Source: DASPKT01 sp035627915
GTDB lineage: Bacteria; Pseudomonadota; Alphaproteobacteria; Azospirillales; Azospirillaceae
Direction of reading: 5' to 3'
NCBI GenBank assembly: GCA_035627915.1
Contig: DASPKT010000047.1
Location: forward strand, 1 to 26,075
Length of the DNA stretch: 26,075 nucleotides
Under the pieces are notes generated by a model, which worked only from the letters and a program-made list of their open reading frames with translations, ran no database searches and was not told where the DNA came from. Shown here piece after piece: positions 15,339-22,747 of this stretch. The position numbers and the translations under genes were made by a program. How positions within the stretch are numbered: the first letter of the stretch is position 1; each line of letters starts with the position of its first letter.

Positions 15339-17570
15339 TCACATGAAGCTGTAGGGGTCCACGTCCACCTGCACCCGCACGCTGCCCGGCACCTCCACGC
15401 GGGAGAGCCAGTCGGCCACCAGCGGCTGGACCTGGACGTTGCGCGGCGCCTTCAGCAGCAGCCGCCGGCGGTGGCGCCCGCGCAGCAGCGCCAGCGGCGC
15501 CGGCGCCGGGCCCAGCACCTGGATGGAGTGCGGCTCGCGCGGGGCGGTGCGGGCGAGGCGGAGCGCCACCTGGTCCACCGCCCGGTCGTCCTCGCCCGAC
15601 ACGATCAGCGCCACCAGCCGGCCGAAGGGCGGCATCTCCAGCGCCCGGCGCTGGTCTGCCTCCGCCTCCAGGAAGGCGTCGCGGTCGTGCGCCGCCAGCG
15701 CCCGCATCACGGGATGCTCCGGCAGGTGGGTCTGCAGGAAGACCCGGCCCGGCCGGCTCTCGCGCCCGGCGCGCCCGGCCACCTGGTGCAGCAGCTGGAA
15801 GGTCCGCTCGCCCGCGCGCAGGTCGCCGCCGCCCAGGCCCAGGTCGGCGTCCACCACCCCCACCAGGGTCAGCATGGGGAAGTGGTGGCCCTTGGCCATG
15901 ACCTGGGTCCCGATCAGCAGGTCGATCTCGTGCGCCCGGACGCGGTCGATCATCTCCTGGATGGCGCGGGGGCCGTAGAGGGTGTCGCTGGTCATCATCG
16001 CCACCCGCGCCTCCGGCCAGACGGCGGCGACCTCCTCCGCCACCCGCTCCACGCCGGGGCCGCAGGCGACGAAGGCGCCCTCCGTCCCGCAGTTCGGGCA
16101 TTCGTCCGGCAGGCGGGAGGCGTAGCCGCAATGGTGGCACTGGAGGCGGCGGGTCAGCCGGTGCTCCACCAGCCAGGCGGTGCAGTTCGGGCACTGCACC
16201 CGGAAGCCGCAGGCGCGGCAGAGCGTCAGCGGCGCGTAGCCGCGGCGGTTCAGGAACAGCATGGCCTGCTCCCCCGCCTGCAGCGTCTCCGTCACCGCCT
16301 TGCGCAGGATGGGGGAGAGCCACTGGCGCGCCGGCGGCTGCGCCTCCGGCCGGCGCAAATCGATAAGGGTCACGTCCGGCAGGGTGGCGCCGCCGTGGCG
16401 GGCCGGCAGGTCGATGCGGCCGTAGCGCCCCGTCTCGGCGTTCACCAGCGTCTCCAGCGAGGGCGTCGCCGACACCAGCGCTGCCGGGATGCCGCCCAGG
16501 AAGGCCCGCACCACCGCCATGTCGCGGGCGTGGTACATGACCCCGTCCTCCTGCTTGAAGGCCGATTCGTGCTCCTCGTCCACGACGATGAGGCCGAGGT
16601 CCGGATAGGGCAGGAACAGGGCGGAGCGGGCGCCGACCACCACCCGCGCCTCCCCCGACGCCACCGCCCGCCAGGTGGCCCGCCGCGTCTGGCCCGTCAG
16701 CTCGGAGTGCCAGACCAGCGGGGCGGCGCCGAAGCGCGCCTCGAACCGGTCCAGCCACTGGCTGGAGAGTGCTATCTCCGGCAGCAGCACCAGCGCCTGC
16801 CGGCCCTGGCGCAGGCACTCCGCCACCGCCTCGAAATAGACCTCCGTCTTGCCCGAGCCCGTGACCCCGTCCACCAGCGTGGCGGAATAGCCCCCGGCCG
16901 CCACCCTGTCGCGCAGCATGGCGGCGGCGATGTCCTGGTCGGGGGAGAGGGTGGGGCCGGGGCGGTGGGCGTCCGGCTCCTGCGGCCGCGCCACCGCCCG
17001 GATCGGCACCGGCAGCAGCACGCCCGCATCCGCCATGGCGCGCACGACCGTGGTGCCGCAGCCCGCCTCCTCCGCCAGCTCCGCGGCGGTGCGGGGCGGC
17101 CCGCCGGGGTCGCCCAGCAGCTCCAGCACGCGCTTGCGCGCCGCGGTCAGCTTGAAGCCGTCGGGCGGCGGCGCCTCGGCGCGGACGTAGCCCACCAGCG
17201 CGCGCGGCTCCTCCAAGGCGGCCGAGACGCTGACCGCCATGCGCAGCACCGCCCCCGGCGGGCTCATCGTGTATTGCGAGACCCAGTCGACGAAGCGGCG
17301 GGAGACCTCGGGCATCGGCGGCAGGTCGAAGCGGCGCAGCACCGGCTTCAGCTTCGCCTCCGCCACCTGCCCGGCGCCCTCGCCCCAGACCACGCCGAAC
17401 AGCCGCCGGGGGCCCAGCGGCACCTCGACATAGTCGCCGTCGCGCAGGCCCAGCTCGTCCGGCGCCCGGTAGTCGTAGGCCTCGGCCAGCGGCAGCGGCA
17501 GCAGCACGCGCACCCGCCGCGCGGGCGCCGCCACCCGTTCCGCCTCCAGCCTGAACTCCGGTCCCGACAC
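15339..17570 (-). CDS. priA: Primosomal protein N' (replication restart helicase)
   Basis: A 743-residue superfamily 2 helicase that recognises stalled forks and reloads the replicative helicase. An N-terminal DNA-binding domain (RVLLPLPLAEAYDY, about residues 21-34) precedes Walker A GVTGSGKT (235-242) and Walker B DEEH (331-334). The cysteine-rich zinc domain has all eight expected Cys: 451, 454, 460, 463, 478, 481, 491 and 494. The helicase C-terminal motifs include GTQVMAKGHHFP and QVAGRAGR. Start is GTG at 17570 with GGGAG upstream. It is divergent from the transaldolase gene with a 272-bp gap. Confidence 0.97.
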   Translation of the reverse strand: MSGPEFRLEAERVAAPARRVRVLLPLPLAEAYDYRAPDELGLRDGDYVEVPLGPRRLFGVVWGEGAGQVAEAKLKPVLRRFDLPPMPEVSRRFVDWVSQYTMSPPGAVLRMAVSVSAALEEPRALVGYVRAEAPPPDGFKLTAARKRVLELLGDPGGPPRTAAELAEEAGCGTTVVRAMADAGVLLPVPIRAVARPQEPDAHRPGPTLSPDQDIAAAMLRDRVAAGGYSATLVDGVTGSGKTEVYFEAVAECLRQGRQALVLLPEIALSSQWLDRFEARFGAAPLVWHSELTGQTRRATWRAVASGEARVVVGARSALFLPYPDLGLIVVDEEHESAFKQEDGVMYHARDMAVVRAFLGGIPAALVSATPSLETLVNAETGRYGRIDLPARHGGATLPDVTLIDLRRPEAQPPARQWLSPILRKAVTETLQAGEQAMLFLNRRGYAPLTLCRACGFRVQCPNCTAWLVEHRLTRRLQCHHCGYASRLPDECPNCGTEGAFVACGPGVERVAEEVAAVWPEARVAMMTSDTLYGPRAIQEMIDRVRAHEIDLLIGTQVMAKGHHFPMLTLVGVVDADLGLGGGDLRAGERTFQLLHQVAGRAGRESRPGRVFLQTHLPEHPVMRALAAHDRDAFLEAEADQRRALEMPPFGRLVALIVSGEDDRAVDQVALRLARTAPREPHSIQVLGPAPAPLALLRGRHRRRLLLKAPRNVQVQPLVADWLSRVEVPGSVRVQVDVDPYSFM

Positions 17571-17708
17571 GCGCGCGCTCCCGTCTGCGGTCCGGCTGTG
17601 GTGTTAGCAGAGGCCGGGGGCCGTTGCACGCCCCTGGACGCTCCCCCTCGGGGCGCCGCCGCCCTCCTCCGCGCGGGGCAGCGGCGCACCCCGCTCGCCC
17701 GCTTCGGC

Positions 17709-17781
17709 GTTGCCGGGCGGCAACAGGCGTGGCATCCGCTCCTTTCCGCCGGTGGCGTGGGCCGTTGCGGTCGGCTACAGT
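17709..17781 (+). promoter_or_regulatory. Region between priA and the transaldolase gene: hairpin and -10-like box
   Basis: GTTGCC-GGGC-GGCAAC (17709-17724) is a perfect 6-bp hairpin. Further on, GGCTACAGTGCGCGCC has TACAGT at 17776-17781, a plausible -10 box about 62 bp before the transaldolase start; no good -35 box is visible. The sequence after it (TGCGC) resembles that after the -10 boxes of ubiA and ubiD. The rest of the gap (17571-17842) shows no gene. Confidence 0.35.
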
Positions 17782-17842
17782 GCGCGCCGACCGCCGGGAC
17801 GCCCCGGCAGACCCCCAAGTGAACGCCCCAGGGAAACGCGCC

Positions 17843-18526
17843 ATGAAGTTCTTCGTCGACACCGCCGACATCAACGATATCCGCGACCTCGCCGAGACCG
17901 GCCTGCTGGACGGCGTGACCACGAACCCCTCGCTGGTGGCGAAGGCCGGGCGCAGCTTCCTGGACCTGGTGGCGGAGATCTGCGACATCGTCTCCGGCCC
18001 GGTCAGCGCCGAGGTCGCCGCGACCGACTTCGAGACGATGCTGAAGGAGGGCCGCCACCTCGCCCAGATCGCCGGCAACGTCGCGGTCAAGGTGCCGCTG
18101 ACCCAGGCCGGCCTGAAGGTGTGCCGCCACCTCGCCAACGACGGCGTGATGGTCAACGTGACGCTCTGCTTCTCCGCCGCCCAGGCCATCCTGGCGGCCA
18201 AGGCCGGCGCCACCTTCGTCTCCCCCTTCGTCGGCCGCCTGGACGACGTGGGCCAGAACGGCCTGGCGCTGATCGACGAGATCTGCACGATCTACGCCCA
18301 GTATCCCGAGATGACCACCCAGGTGCTGGTCGCCTCCATCCGCAACCCCACCCACGTTGTGGAGTCGGCCAAGATGGGCGCGCACGTCGCGACCATGCCG
18401 CCGTCGGTCATCCGCCAGCTCTTCAACCACCCGCTGACGGACAAGGGCCTGTCCCAGTTCGTCGCCGATTGGGCGAAGACTGGCCAGACCATCCTCGACC
18501 AGCCGCTGCCGAAGAAGGCCGGCTGA
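17843..18526 (+). CDS. tal: Transaldolase (short, FSA/TalC-type)
   Basis: A 227-residue aldolase of the small transaldolase group that moves dihydroxyacetone units in the pentose phosphate pathway. The Schiff-base lysine is K83 (VKVPLT) and TTNPS (26-30) is intact. The group also contains fructose-6-phosphate aldolase, so the name matters. Aligned by eye to E. coli FsaA, Gln59 is replaced by Glu57 (SAEVAAT) and Tyr131 by Phe129 (SPFVGR), while Thr109 is kept (T107). Glu and Phe at these places are the transaldolase-type residues, so transaldolase is favoured. The start at 17843 has AGGGAAA upstream. DUF484 and xerC follow. Confidence 0.9.
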   Translation: MKFFVDTADINDIRDLAETGLLDGVTTNPSLVAKAGRSFLDLVAEICDIVSGPVSAEVAATDFETMLKEGRHLAQIAGNVAVKVPLTQAGLKVCRHLANDGVMVNVTLCFSAAQAILAAKAGATFVSPFVGRLDDVGQNGLALIDEICTIYAQYPEMTTQVLVASIRNPTHVVESAKMGAHVATMPPSVIRQLFNHPLTDKGLSQFVADWAKTGQTILDQPLPKKAG

Positions 18527-18597
18527 GACGGCCGGGGCGGAAAGGCGTAGGATAGCGTTCAGGCAATACGGGCAAGGCAGCAGGGAGCGGTTGCCAG

Positions 18598-19317
18598 ATG
18601 GGCCGTGGAACCACCACCCAGTCGACGCTGGGCGACGACCTCACCGCCGAGGACGTCGCCGCCTACCTCCGGGAACACCCGGACTTCCTGCTGCAGCACA
18701 CGGAGCTGATCCCCCACCTGACGCCGCCGATGGCCGAGGGCCACGGCGGCGGCGTGGTGGACCTGCAGCACTTCATGCTGCAGAAGCTGCGCGGCGAGGT
18801 CGGCAAGCTGAACGAGCAGCAGCGCGAGCTGATCGCCACCACCCGCGCCAACCTGAACAACCAGAACCGGGTGCACGCGGCGGCGCTGTTCCTGCTGGAC
18901 GCCCGCAGCTTCGAGCATCTGATCCAGACCATCTCCACCGACCTGGCCGTCCTGCTGGACCTGGACGTGGCCTGCCTGCTGGTGGAGTCGCTGCCGGGCG
19001 AGATCGCGCACGCCCACCACCGCACGGGCGTGCGGGTGGTGGAGCCGGGCACCATCGGCCGCTGGATGGGCAAGCGCGACGTGCTGCTGCGCAGCCACGT
19101 ACAGGGCATGGCCGACATCTACGGCCCGGCCGCCGGCCTGGTGCGGTCGGAGGCGCTGGTGCGGCTGCGCATCAGCGGGGAGACGCCGACCGGCCTGCTG
19201 GCCTTCGGCTCGCGCGAGCCGGAGATGTTCCATCCGGGCCAGGGGACCGAGCTGCTGTGCTTCCTGTCCCGGGTGGTCGAGCGCTGCATCCGCGGCTGGC
19301 TCGACCTGCCCGCCTGA
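18598..19317 (+). CDS. DUF484 family (GAF-like) protein
   Basis: A 239-residue cytoplasmic protein. It begins with the family's opening (LTAEDVAAYLREHPDFLLQH, residues 15-34), has a coiled-coil-like helix (LQHFMLQKLRGEVGKLNEQQ) and ends in a GAF-like domain (about 85-235). It is an orthologue of the protein encoded next to xerC in enterobacteria (YigA). Its molecular role is not known; the constant pairing with xerC suggests a link to chromosome dimer resolution or its control. The xerC start follows 10 nt after its stop, and the transaldolase gene ends 71 nt before. Confidence 0.88.
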   Translation: MGRGTTTQSTLGDDLTAEDVAAYLREHPDFLLQHTELIPHLTPPMAEGHGGGVVDLQHFMLQKLRGEVGKLNEQQRELIATTRANLNNQNRVHAAALFLLDARSFEHLIQTISTDLAVLLDLDVACLLVESLPGEIAHAHHRTGVRVVEPGTIGRWMGKRDVLLRSHVQGMADIYGPAAGLVRSEALVRLRISGETPTGLLAFGSREPEMFHPGQGTELLCFLSRVVERCIRGWLDLPA

Positions 19318-19327
19318 GCCGGCGCCG

Positions 19328-20275
19328 ATGGCGGTCGCCTCGCTGGGCTTCTCCTGCGCCCCCGATGTCGCGGCGGCGCTGGAGGACTGGCGGCGCTGGC
19401 TGACCTCGGAGAAGACGGCCTCGCCGCACACGCTGCGGGCCTACGCCAACGACGTCGCCGATTTCCTGGCCTTCCTGACCGAGCACCGGGGCCGCCCGCC
19501 GTCGCTGAACGACCTCGGCTCCGCGGCCCTGCCGGACTTCCGCGCCTGGCTGGCGGCGCGCGCCGGCGGCGGGGCCGGCGCCTCCACCCGCGCCCGCGGC
19601 GTGTCGGGGGTGCGCAACTTCTTCCGCTGGCTGGACCGGTCGGGGCGGCTGCACAACCCCGCCATCGGCATCCTGGCGAGCCCCAAGGCGAGGCGGCCGG
19701 TGCCGCGCCCCCTCACCGTCCCCGACGCCGAGGCGCTGCTGGACGAGGCGGCCGCGGTGCCGGACGCGCCCTGGGTGGGCCTGCGCGACCGGGCGCTGCT
19801 GACGCTCCTCTACGGCTGCGGGCTGCGCATCGACGAGGCGCTGCGCCTGGACCGCCGCGACGCGCCGCTGAAGGCGGAGGTGCTGCGGGTCACCGGCAAG
19901 GGCTCCAAGCAGCGCGACGTGCCGGTCCTGCCGGCCGTGCGCGCGGCACTGGCGGCCTACCTGGAGGCCTGCCCCTTCGCCGGCGGTCCCGACACGCCGC
20001 TGTTCCTGGGTACGCGCGGCGGGCGGCTGAACGCGGCGGTGGCGCGCCGCCAGATGGCGGTGCTGCGCGGGCTGCTGGGCCTGCCGGACAGCGCCACGCC
20101 CCACGCGCTGCGCCACAGCTTCGCCACCCACCTGCTGGGCGGCGGGGCCGACCTGCGCGCCATCCAGGACCTGCTGGGCCATGCCAGCCTGTCCACCACC
20201 CAGCGCTACACCGACGTGGACGCCGAGCAGCTTCTCAGCGTTTACGAGCAGGCGCACCCCCGCGCGCGCCGCTGA
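19328..20275 (+). CDS. xerC: Site-specific tyrosine recombinase XerC
   Basis: A 315-residue recombinase that with XerD resolves chromosome dimers at dif. The N-terminal SAM-like domain (about residues 15-105, ASPHTLRAYANDVADFLAFL) precedes a complete catalytic domain: R167 (GCGLRIDEAL), K191 (TGKGSKQRDVP), H259 and R262 (HALRHSF), H285 (LGHASLSTTQRYT) and the nucleophile Y294. It is a housekeeping recombinase, not an integrase of a mobile element: the context (DUF484 before it, no att-like repeats) supports this. No dif site was found in the window. Confidence 0.95.
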   Translation: MAVASLGFSCAPDVAAALEDWRRWLTSEKTASPHTLRAYANDVADFLAFLTEHRGRPPSLNDLGSAALPDFRAWLAARAGGGAGASTRARGVSGVRNFFRWLDRSGRLHNPAIGILASPKARRPVPRPLTVPDAEALLDEAAAVPDAPWVGLRDRALLTLLYGCGLRIDEALRLDRRDAPLKAEVLRVTGKGSKQRDVPVLPAVRAALAAYLEACPFAGGPDTPLFLGTRGGRLNAAVARRQMAVLRGLLGLPDSATPHALRHSFATHLLGGGADLRAIQDLLGHASLSTTQRYTDVDAEQLLSVYEQAHPRARR

Positions 20276-20296
20276 CACCATGGCCGGGAACGACCG

Positions 20297-21286
20297 ATGC
20301 TGACCCTCTACAGCCTGAAGTCGGGCTGCCTCGTGCCCGTGGACCAGCCCGTGATCGGGCCGGACGTGGTGTGGATCGACATGCTGAACCCGACCCCGGA
20401 CGAGGAACGGCTGGTCGAGGCGCAGACCCGGCTGGAGGTGCCGACGCGGGAGGAGATGAAGGACATCGAGGCCTCCTCCCGCATCTACGAGGAGGGCGGC
20501 GTCCTCTACCTGACGGCCGTCCTGGTCGCCAACGCGCTGGAGGACGACCCGAAGGCCGAGCCGGTGACCTTCGTGCTGGGGCGGGAGCGGCTGGTGACGG
20601 TGCGCTACTGCGAGCCCAAGTCCTTCCCCCTGTTCGTCAGTTCCTGCTCCCGCCAGCCGATCCTGACCCACGACGCGCGGCTGGTGCTGCTGGGCCTGCT
20701 GCAGGCCATCGTAGAGCGCGCGGCGGAAGTGCTGGAGCGGGTCGGCGGCGACCTGGACGCCCTGTCGCGCCGCGTCTTCCGCAACAACGCCGGCCGCGGC
20801 GCGCCCAAGGGCGCCGCCCGGCGCCGCAGCACGCGCCCGCGCGCCGACCTCCAGCTGGTGGTGGAGCGGATCGGGGAGAACCACGACCTGGTCTTCAAGC
20901 TGCGGGAGAGCCTGCTGAGCCTCCAGCGCGTCGTCGCCTTCCTCGGCCAGCGCTCCGGCGCCGCCGCCTATGCCGGGCTTCTCTCCGACCTGCGCAGCGA
21001 CCTGGCCTCGCTGTCGGAGTACGACGAGGTGCTGTCGGCCAAGGTGGACTTCATGCTGGACGCCACCATGGGCCTCATCAACATCGAGCAGAACGGCATC
21101 ATCAAGATCTTCTCCGTCGTCTCGGTCATCTTCATGCCGCCCACGCTGGTCGCCAGCATCTACGGCATGAACTTCGAGTGGATGCCGGAGCTGCGATGGC
21201 CCTGGGGCTATCCCATGGCCCTGCTGATGATGCTGTGCGCCGCCATCCTGCCCTACCTGTACTTCAAGGCGAAGCGCTGGCTCTGA
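20297..21286 (+). CDS. corA: CorA-type magnesium/cobalt transporter
   Basis: A 329-residue inner-membrane channel for Mg2+ (also Co2+ or Ni2+). The large N-terminal cytoplasmic part (residues 1-265) ends in the stalk helix. TM1 (about 271-289) is followed by the diagnostic selectivity loop YGMNFEWMPEL (GMN 290-292) and TM2 (about 304-322), then a basic C-terminus (KAKRWL). A basic insert (GAPKGAARRRSTRPRA, 168-183) in the cytoplasmic part is notable. It follows xerC by 21 nt, so co-transcription is likely although the functions are unrelated. Confidence 0.95.
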   Translation: MLTLYSLKSGCLVPVDQPVIGPDVVWIDMLNPTPDEERLVEAQTRLEVPTREEMKDIEASSRIYEEGGVLYLTAVLVANALEDDPKAEPVTFVLGRERLVTVRYCEPKSFPLFVSSCSRQPILTHDARLVLLGLLQAIVERAAEVLERVGGDLDALSRRVFRNNAGRGAPKGAARRRSTRPRADLQLVVERIGENHDLVFKLRESLLSLQRVVAFLGQRSGAAAYAGLLSDLRSDLASLSEYDEVLSAKVDFMLDATMGLINIEQNGIIKIFSVVSVIFMPPTLVASIYGMNFEWMPELRWPWGYPMALLMMLCAAILPYLYFKAKRWL

Positions 21287-21297
21287 GAGGGGCGCGA

Positions 21298-21491
21298 CCG
21301 CGGGATGTCGCATTGCGCTTCGCTCCATGCGACCTACGGACGCGGCGGGAATCGTAGGTCGCATGGAGCCGCAGGCGCAATGCGACAGGCCGGGCCGCGG
21401 AGCGTCGCATTGCGCTGCGCTCCATGCGACCTACCGGCGCGACGGGGTCGTAGGTCGCATGGAGCCGCAGGCGTAATGCGACATCCCGCGG
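21298..21491. repeat. REPIN-like double-hairpin intergenic repeat
   Basis: Two long imperfect hairpins stand side by side: arms 21307-21338 with 21353-21386, and arms 21404-21434 with 21450-21482. All four arms share GTCGCATT, GCTCCATGCGACCTAC or their complements. The outer ends (CCGCGGGATGTCGC at 21298 and its complement ending at 21491) also pair, so the whole 194 bp is one nested palindrome. It sits 11 bp after corA. Such elements are spread through some genomes as non-autonomous repeats; I see no transposase, and no other copy in this window. The rest of the gap (21492-21621) shows only a ribosome binding site. Confidence 0.85.
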
Positions 21492-21621
21492 CCGGCGCGC
21501 CGCCCCCCCGCCTATCCCGAAGCACAGGCCGCCTCGCGCGCCACGCGATTTCACTGGACTCCCACCCGTCCCAGGCAAAATCCTACCCCGATCGGATGGG
21601 ATACAGGGGAGTTCCAGCACC

Positions 21622-22677
21622 ATGGCGCGCGCGTACCAGCAGCCCGGGCTCAGCATCGGCACCGGCCACTCCACCGACCCCGCCCTGGTGCGGGCGCTGC
21701 AGGCGGACCTGCGGGCGCTGGGCTACCTGCGGGCGGGCATCGACGGGGCGTTCGGGCCGGGCACCGCCGGCGCCGTCAGCGCGCTCCAGTACGACCTGCT
21801 GAACAACGCCGGCACGTCCAGCCAGAAGGACGGCAACGCGCCGGTGGCGATCCGCGACTACAACAGGGGCCGCGTCGCCGCCGTGACCGGGGTGATGGAC
21901 CAGGGGCTGGCCGCCTGCCTGGACGAGCTGATGGGCGACCCGAACGTCACCAAGCTGCCCAGCTCCCCCGATCCCGCGGGCGCCAACCGGGCGGCGCTGG
22001 CCGCCGTGGCCGGGTCCGCCAGCACGGTCGCCCCGCCGGCCTTCGTGCTGGCCATCGCCAAGCAGGAGAGTGCCTGGCAGCACTTCCACGTGCCGGCCGG
22101 CGCCGACCAGGACGGCTACGTGACGGTCGGGCTGGACCACAACAACCCGGCGGCGCCCTACGCCGTGACCTCGCGCGGCTACGGCCTCGGCCAGTACACC
22201 CTGTTCCACCACCCGCCCACGGCGGAGGAGGTGGCGAAGTTCATCGCCGACCCCGAGGGCAACACCTCGCTGATGTTCACGCTGCTCCAGTCCAAGCTGG
22301 AGAACAACGTGGTCGGCCCCGGCGACCGCGCCGACGACCGCACCGCCGACCACCCGGACAACCCGCCGCTGCGCGTCTGCAAGTACGCCGCGAACGACCC
22401 GCGCTACCTCGCGGACTGCCGGACCTGCGCGGCGCAGGCCGGGACCGTGTCGATCCAGCCGGGCCAGCCGGTCTATCCCGGCGCTTCCCTGACCTGGGCG
22501 CCCAGCCAGTACTACGCGTCGGCCAGCTACGCCGGCGTGCCGAACCGCGCCGCCTTCCCCTGCGACTGGCCCTATGCCGTGCGCCGCTACAACGGCTCCG
22601 GCATCAACAGCTACCACTACCAGGCCCGGGTGCTGCTGAACCTGCTGACCGTGCCGGCGCCGGTTCCCGTGGGCTGA
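21622..22677 (+). CDS. Peptidoglycan-binding protein with lysozyme-like (transglycosylase) domain
   Basis: A 351-residue protein. Residues 18-57 form a peptidoglycan-binding domain type 1 (ALVRALQADLRALGYLRAGI then DGAFGPGT). A lysozyme-like domain covers about residues 130-345: AIAKQESAW with E149 as probable catalytic acid, GYGLGQYT (186-193) in the place of the GLMQ motif, and RRYNGSG (321-327) near the end, as in lytic transglycosylases. Cys at 253, 266, 269 and 314 could form disulfides, which would suit an exported protein, yet there is no signal peptide. Start has AGGGGAG upstream. Isolated gene between corA and lpdA; neither phage nor secretion-system genes are near. Cleavage of the glycan chain is inferred. 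Confidence 0.75.
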   Translation: MARAYQQPGLSIGTGHSTDPALVRALQADLRALGYLRAGIDGAFGPGTAGAVSALQYDLLNNAGTSSQKDGNAPVAIRDYNRGRVAAVTGVMDQGLAACLDELMGDPNVTKLPSSPDPAGANRAALAAVAGSASTVAPPAFVLAIAKQESAWQHFHVPAGADQDGYVTVGLDHNNPAAPYAVTSRGYGLGQYTLFHHPPTAEEVAKFIADPEGNTSLMFTLLQSKLENNVVGPGDRADDRTADHPDNPPLRVCKYAANDPRYLADCRTCAAQAGTVSIQPGQPVYPGASLTWAPSQYYASASYAGVPNRAAFPCDWPYAVRRYNGSGINSYHYQARVLLNLLTVPAPVPVG

Positions 22678-22694
22678 GGCTCCCCGGAAACGGA

Positions 22695-22722
22695 AAGGGC
22701 GGGACCCGGGGGTCCCGCCCTT
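22695..22722. terminator. Bidirectional stem-loop terminator between convergent genes
   Basis: AAGGGCGGGACC is followed after a 4-nt loop by its complement GGTCCCGCCCTT. It lies between the stop of the peptidoglycan enzyme (22677) and the stop of lpdA (22748), so it can serve both. The A/T pairs at the base give a short U-run in each direction. Confidence 0.8.
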
Positions 22723-22747
22723 CGCCGTGTCGCGTCCGCGGTGCGGC

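Noticed and set aside
14701..18288. A continuous 1195-codon open frame on the minus strand
   Set aside because: Only its last 207 codons (from 15324) match a family. The upstream part runs in the wrong frame over priA and antisense to the transaldolase gene; long open frames are expected at this GC.
19328..20275. Tyrosine recombinase as sign of an integrated mobile element
   Set aside because: Sequence and the DUF484 neighbour identify housekeeping XerC; no att-like direct repeats or cargo genes are seen.
19172..21364. A 730-codon open frame opposite xerC and corA
   Set aside because: It covers two well-identified genes in antisense and ends inside the palindromic repeat.
21305..21802. Short open frames across the palindromic repeat, with repeated peptides such as RRSHGA and MERSAMR
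   Set aside because: The repeating peptides come from the inverted-repeat DNA itself; this is a known source of false gene calls.
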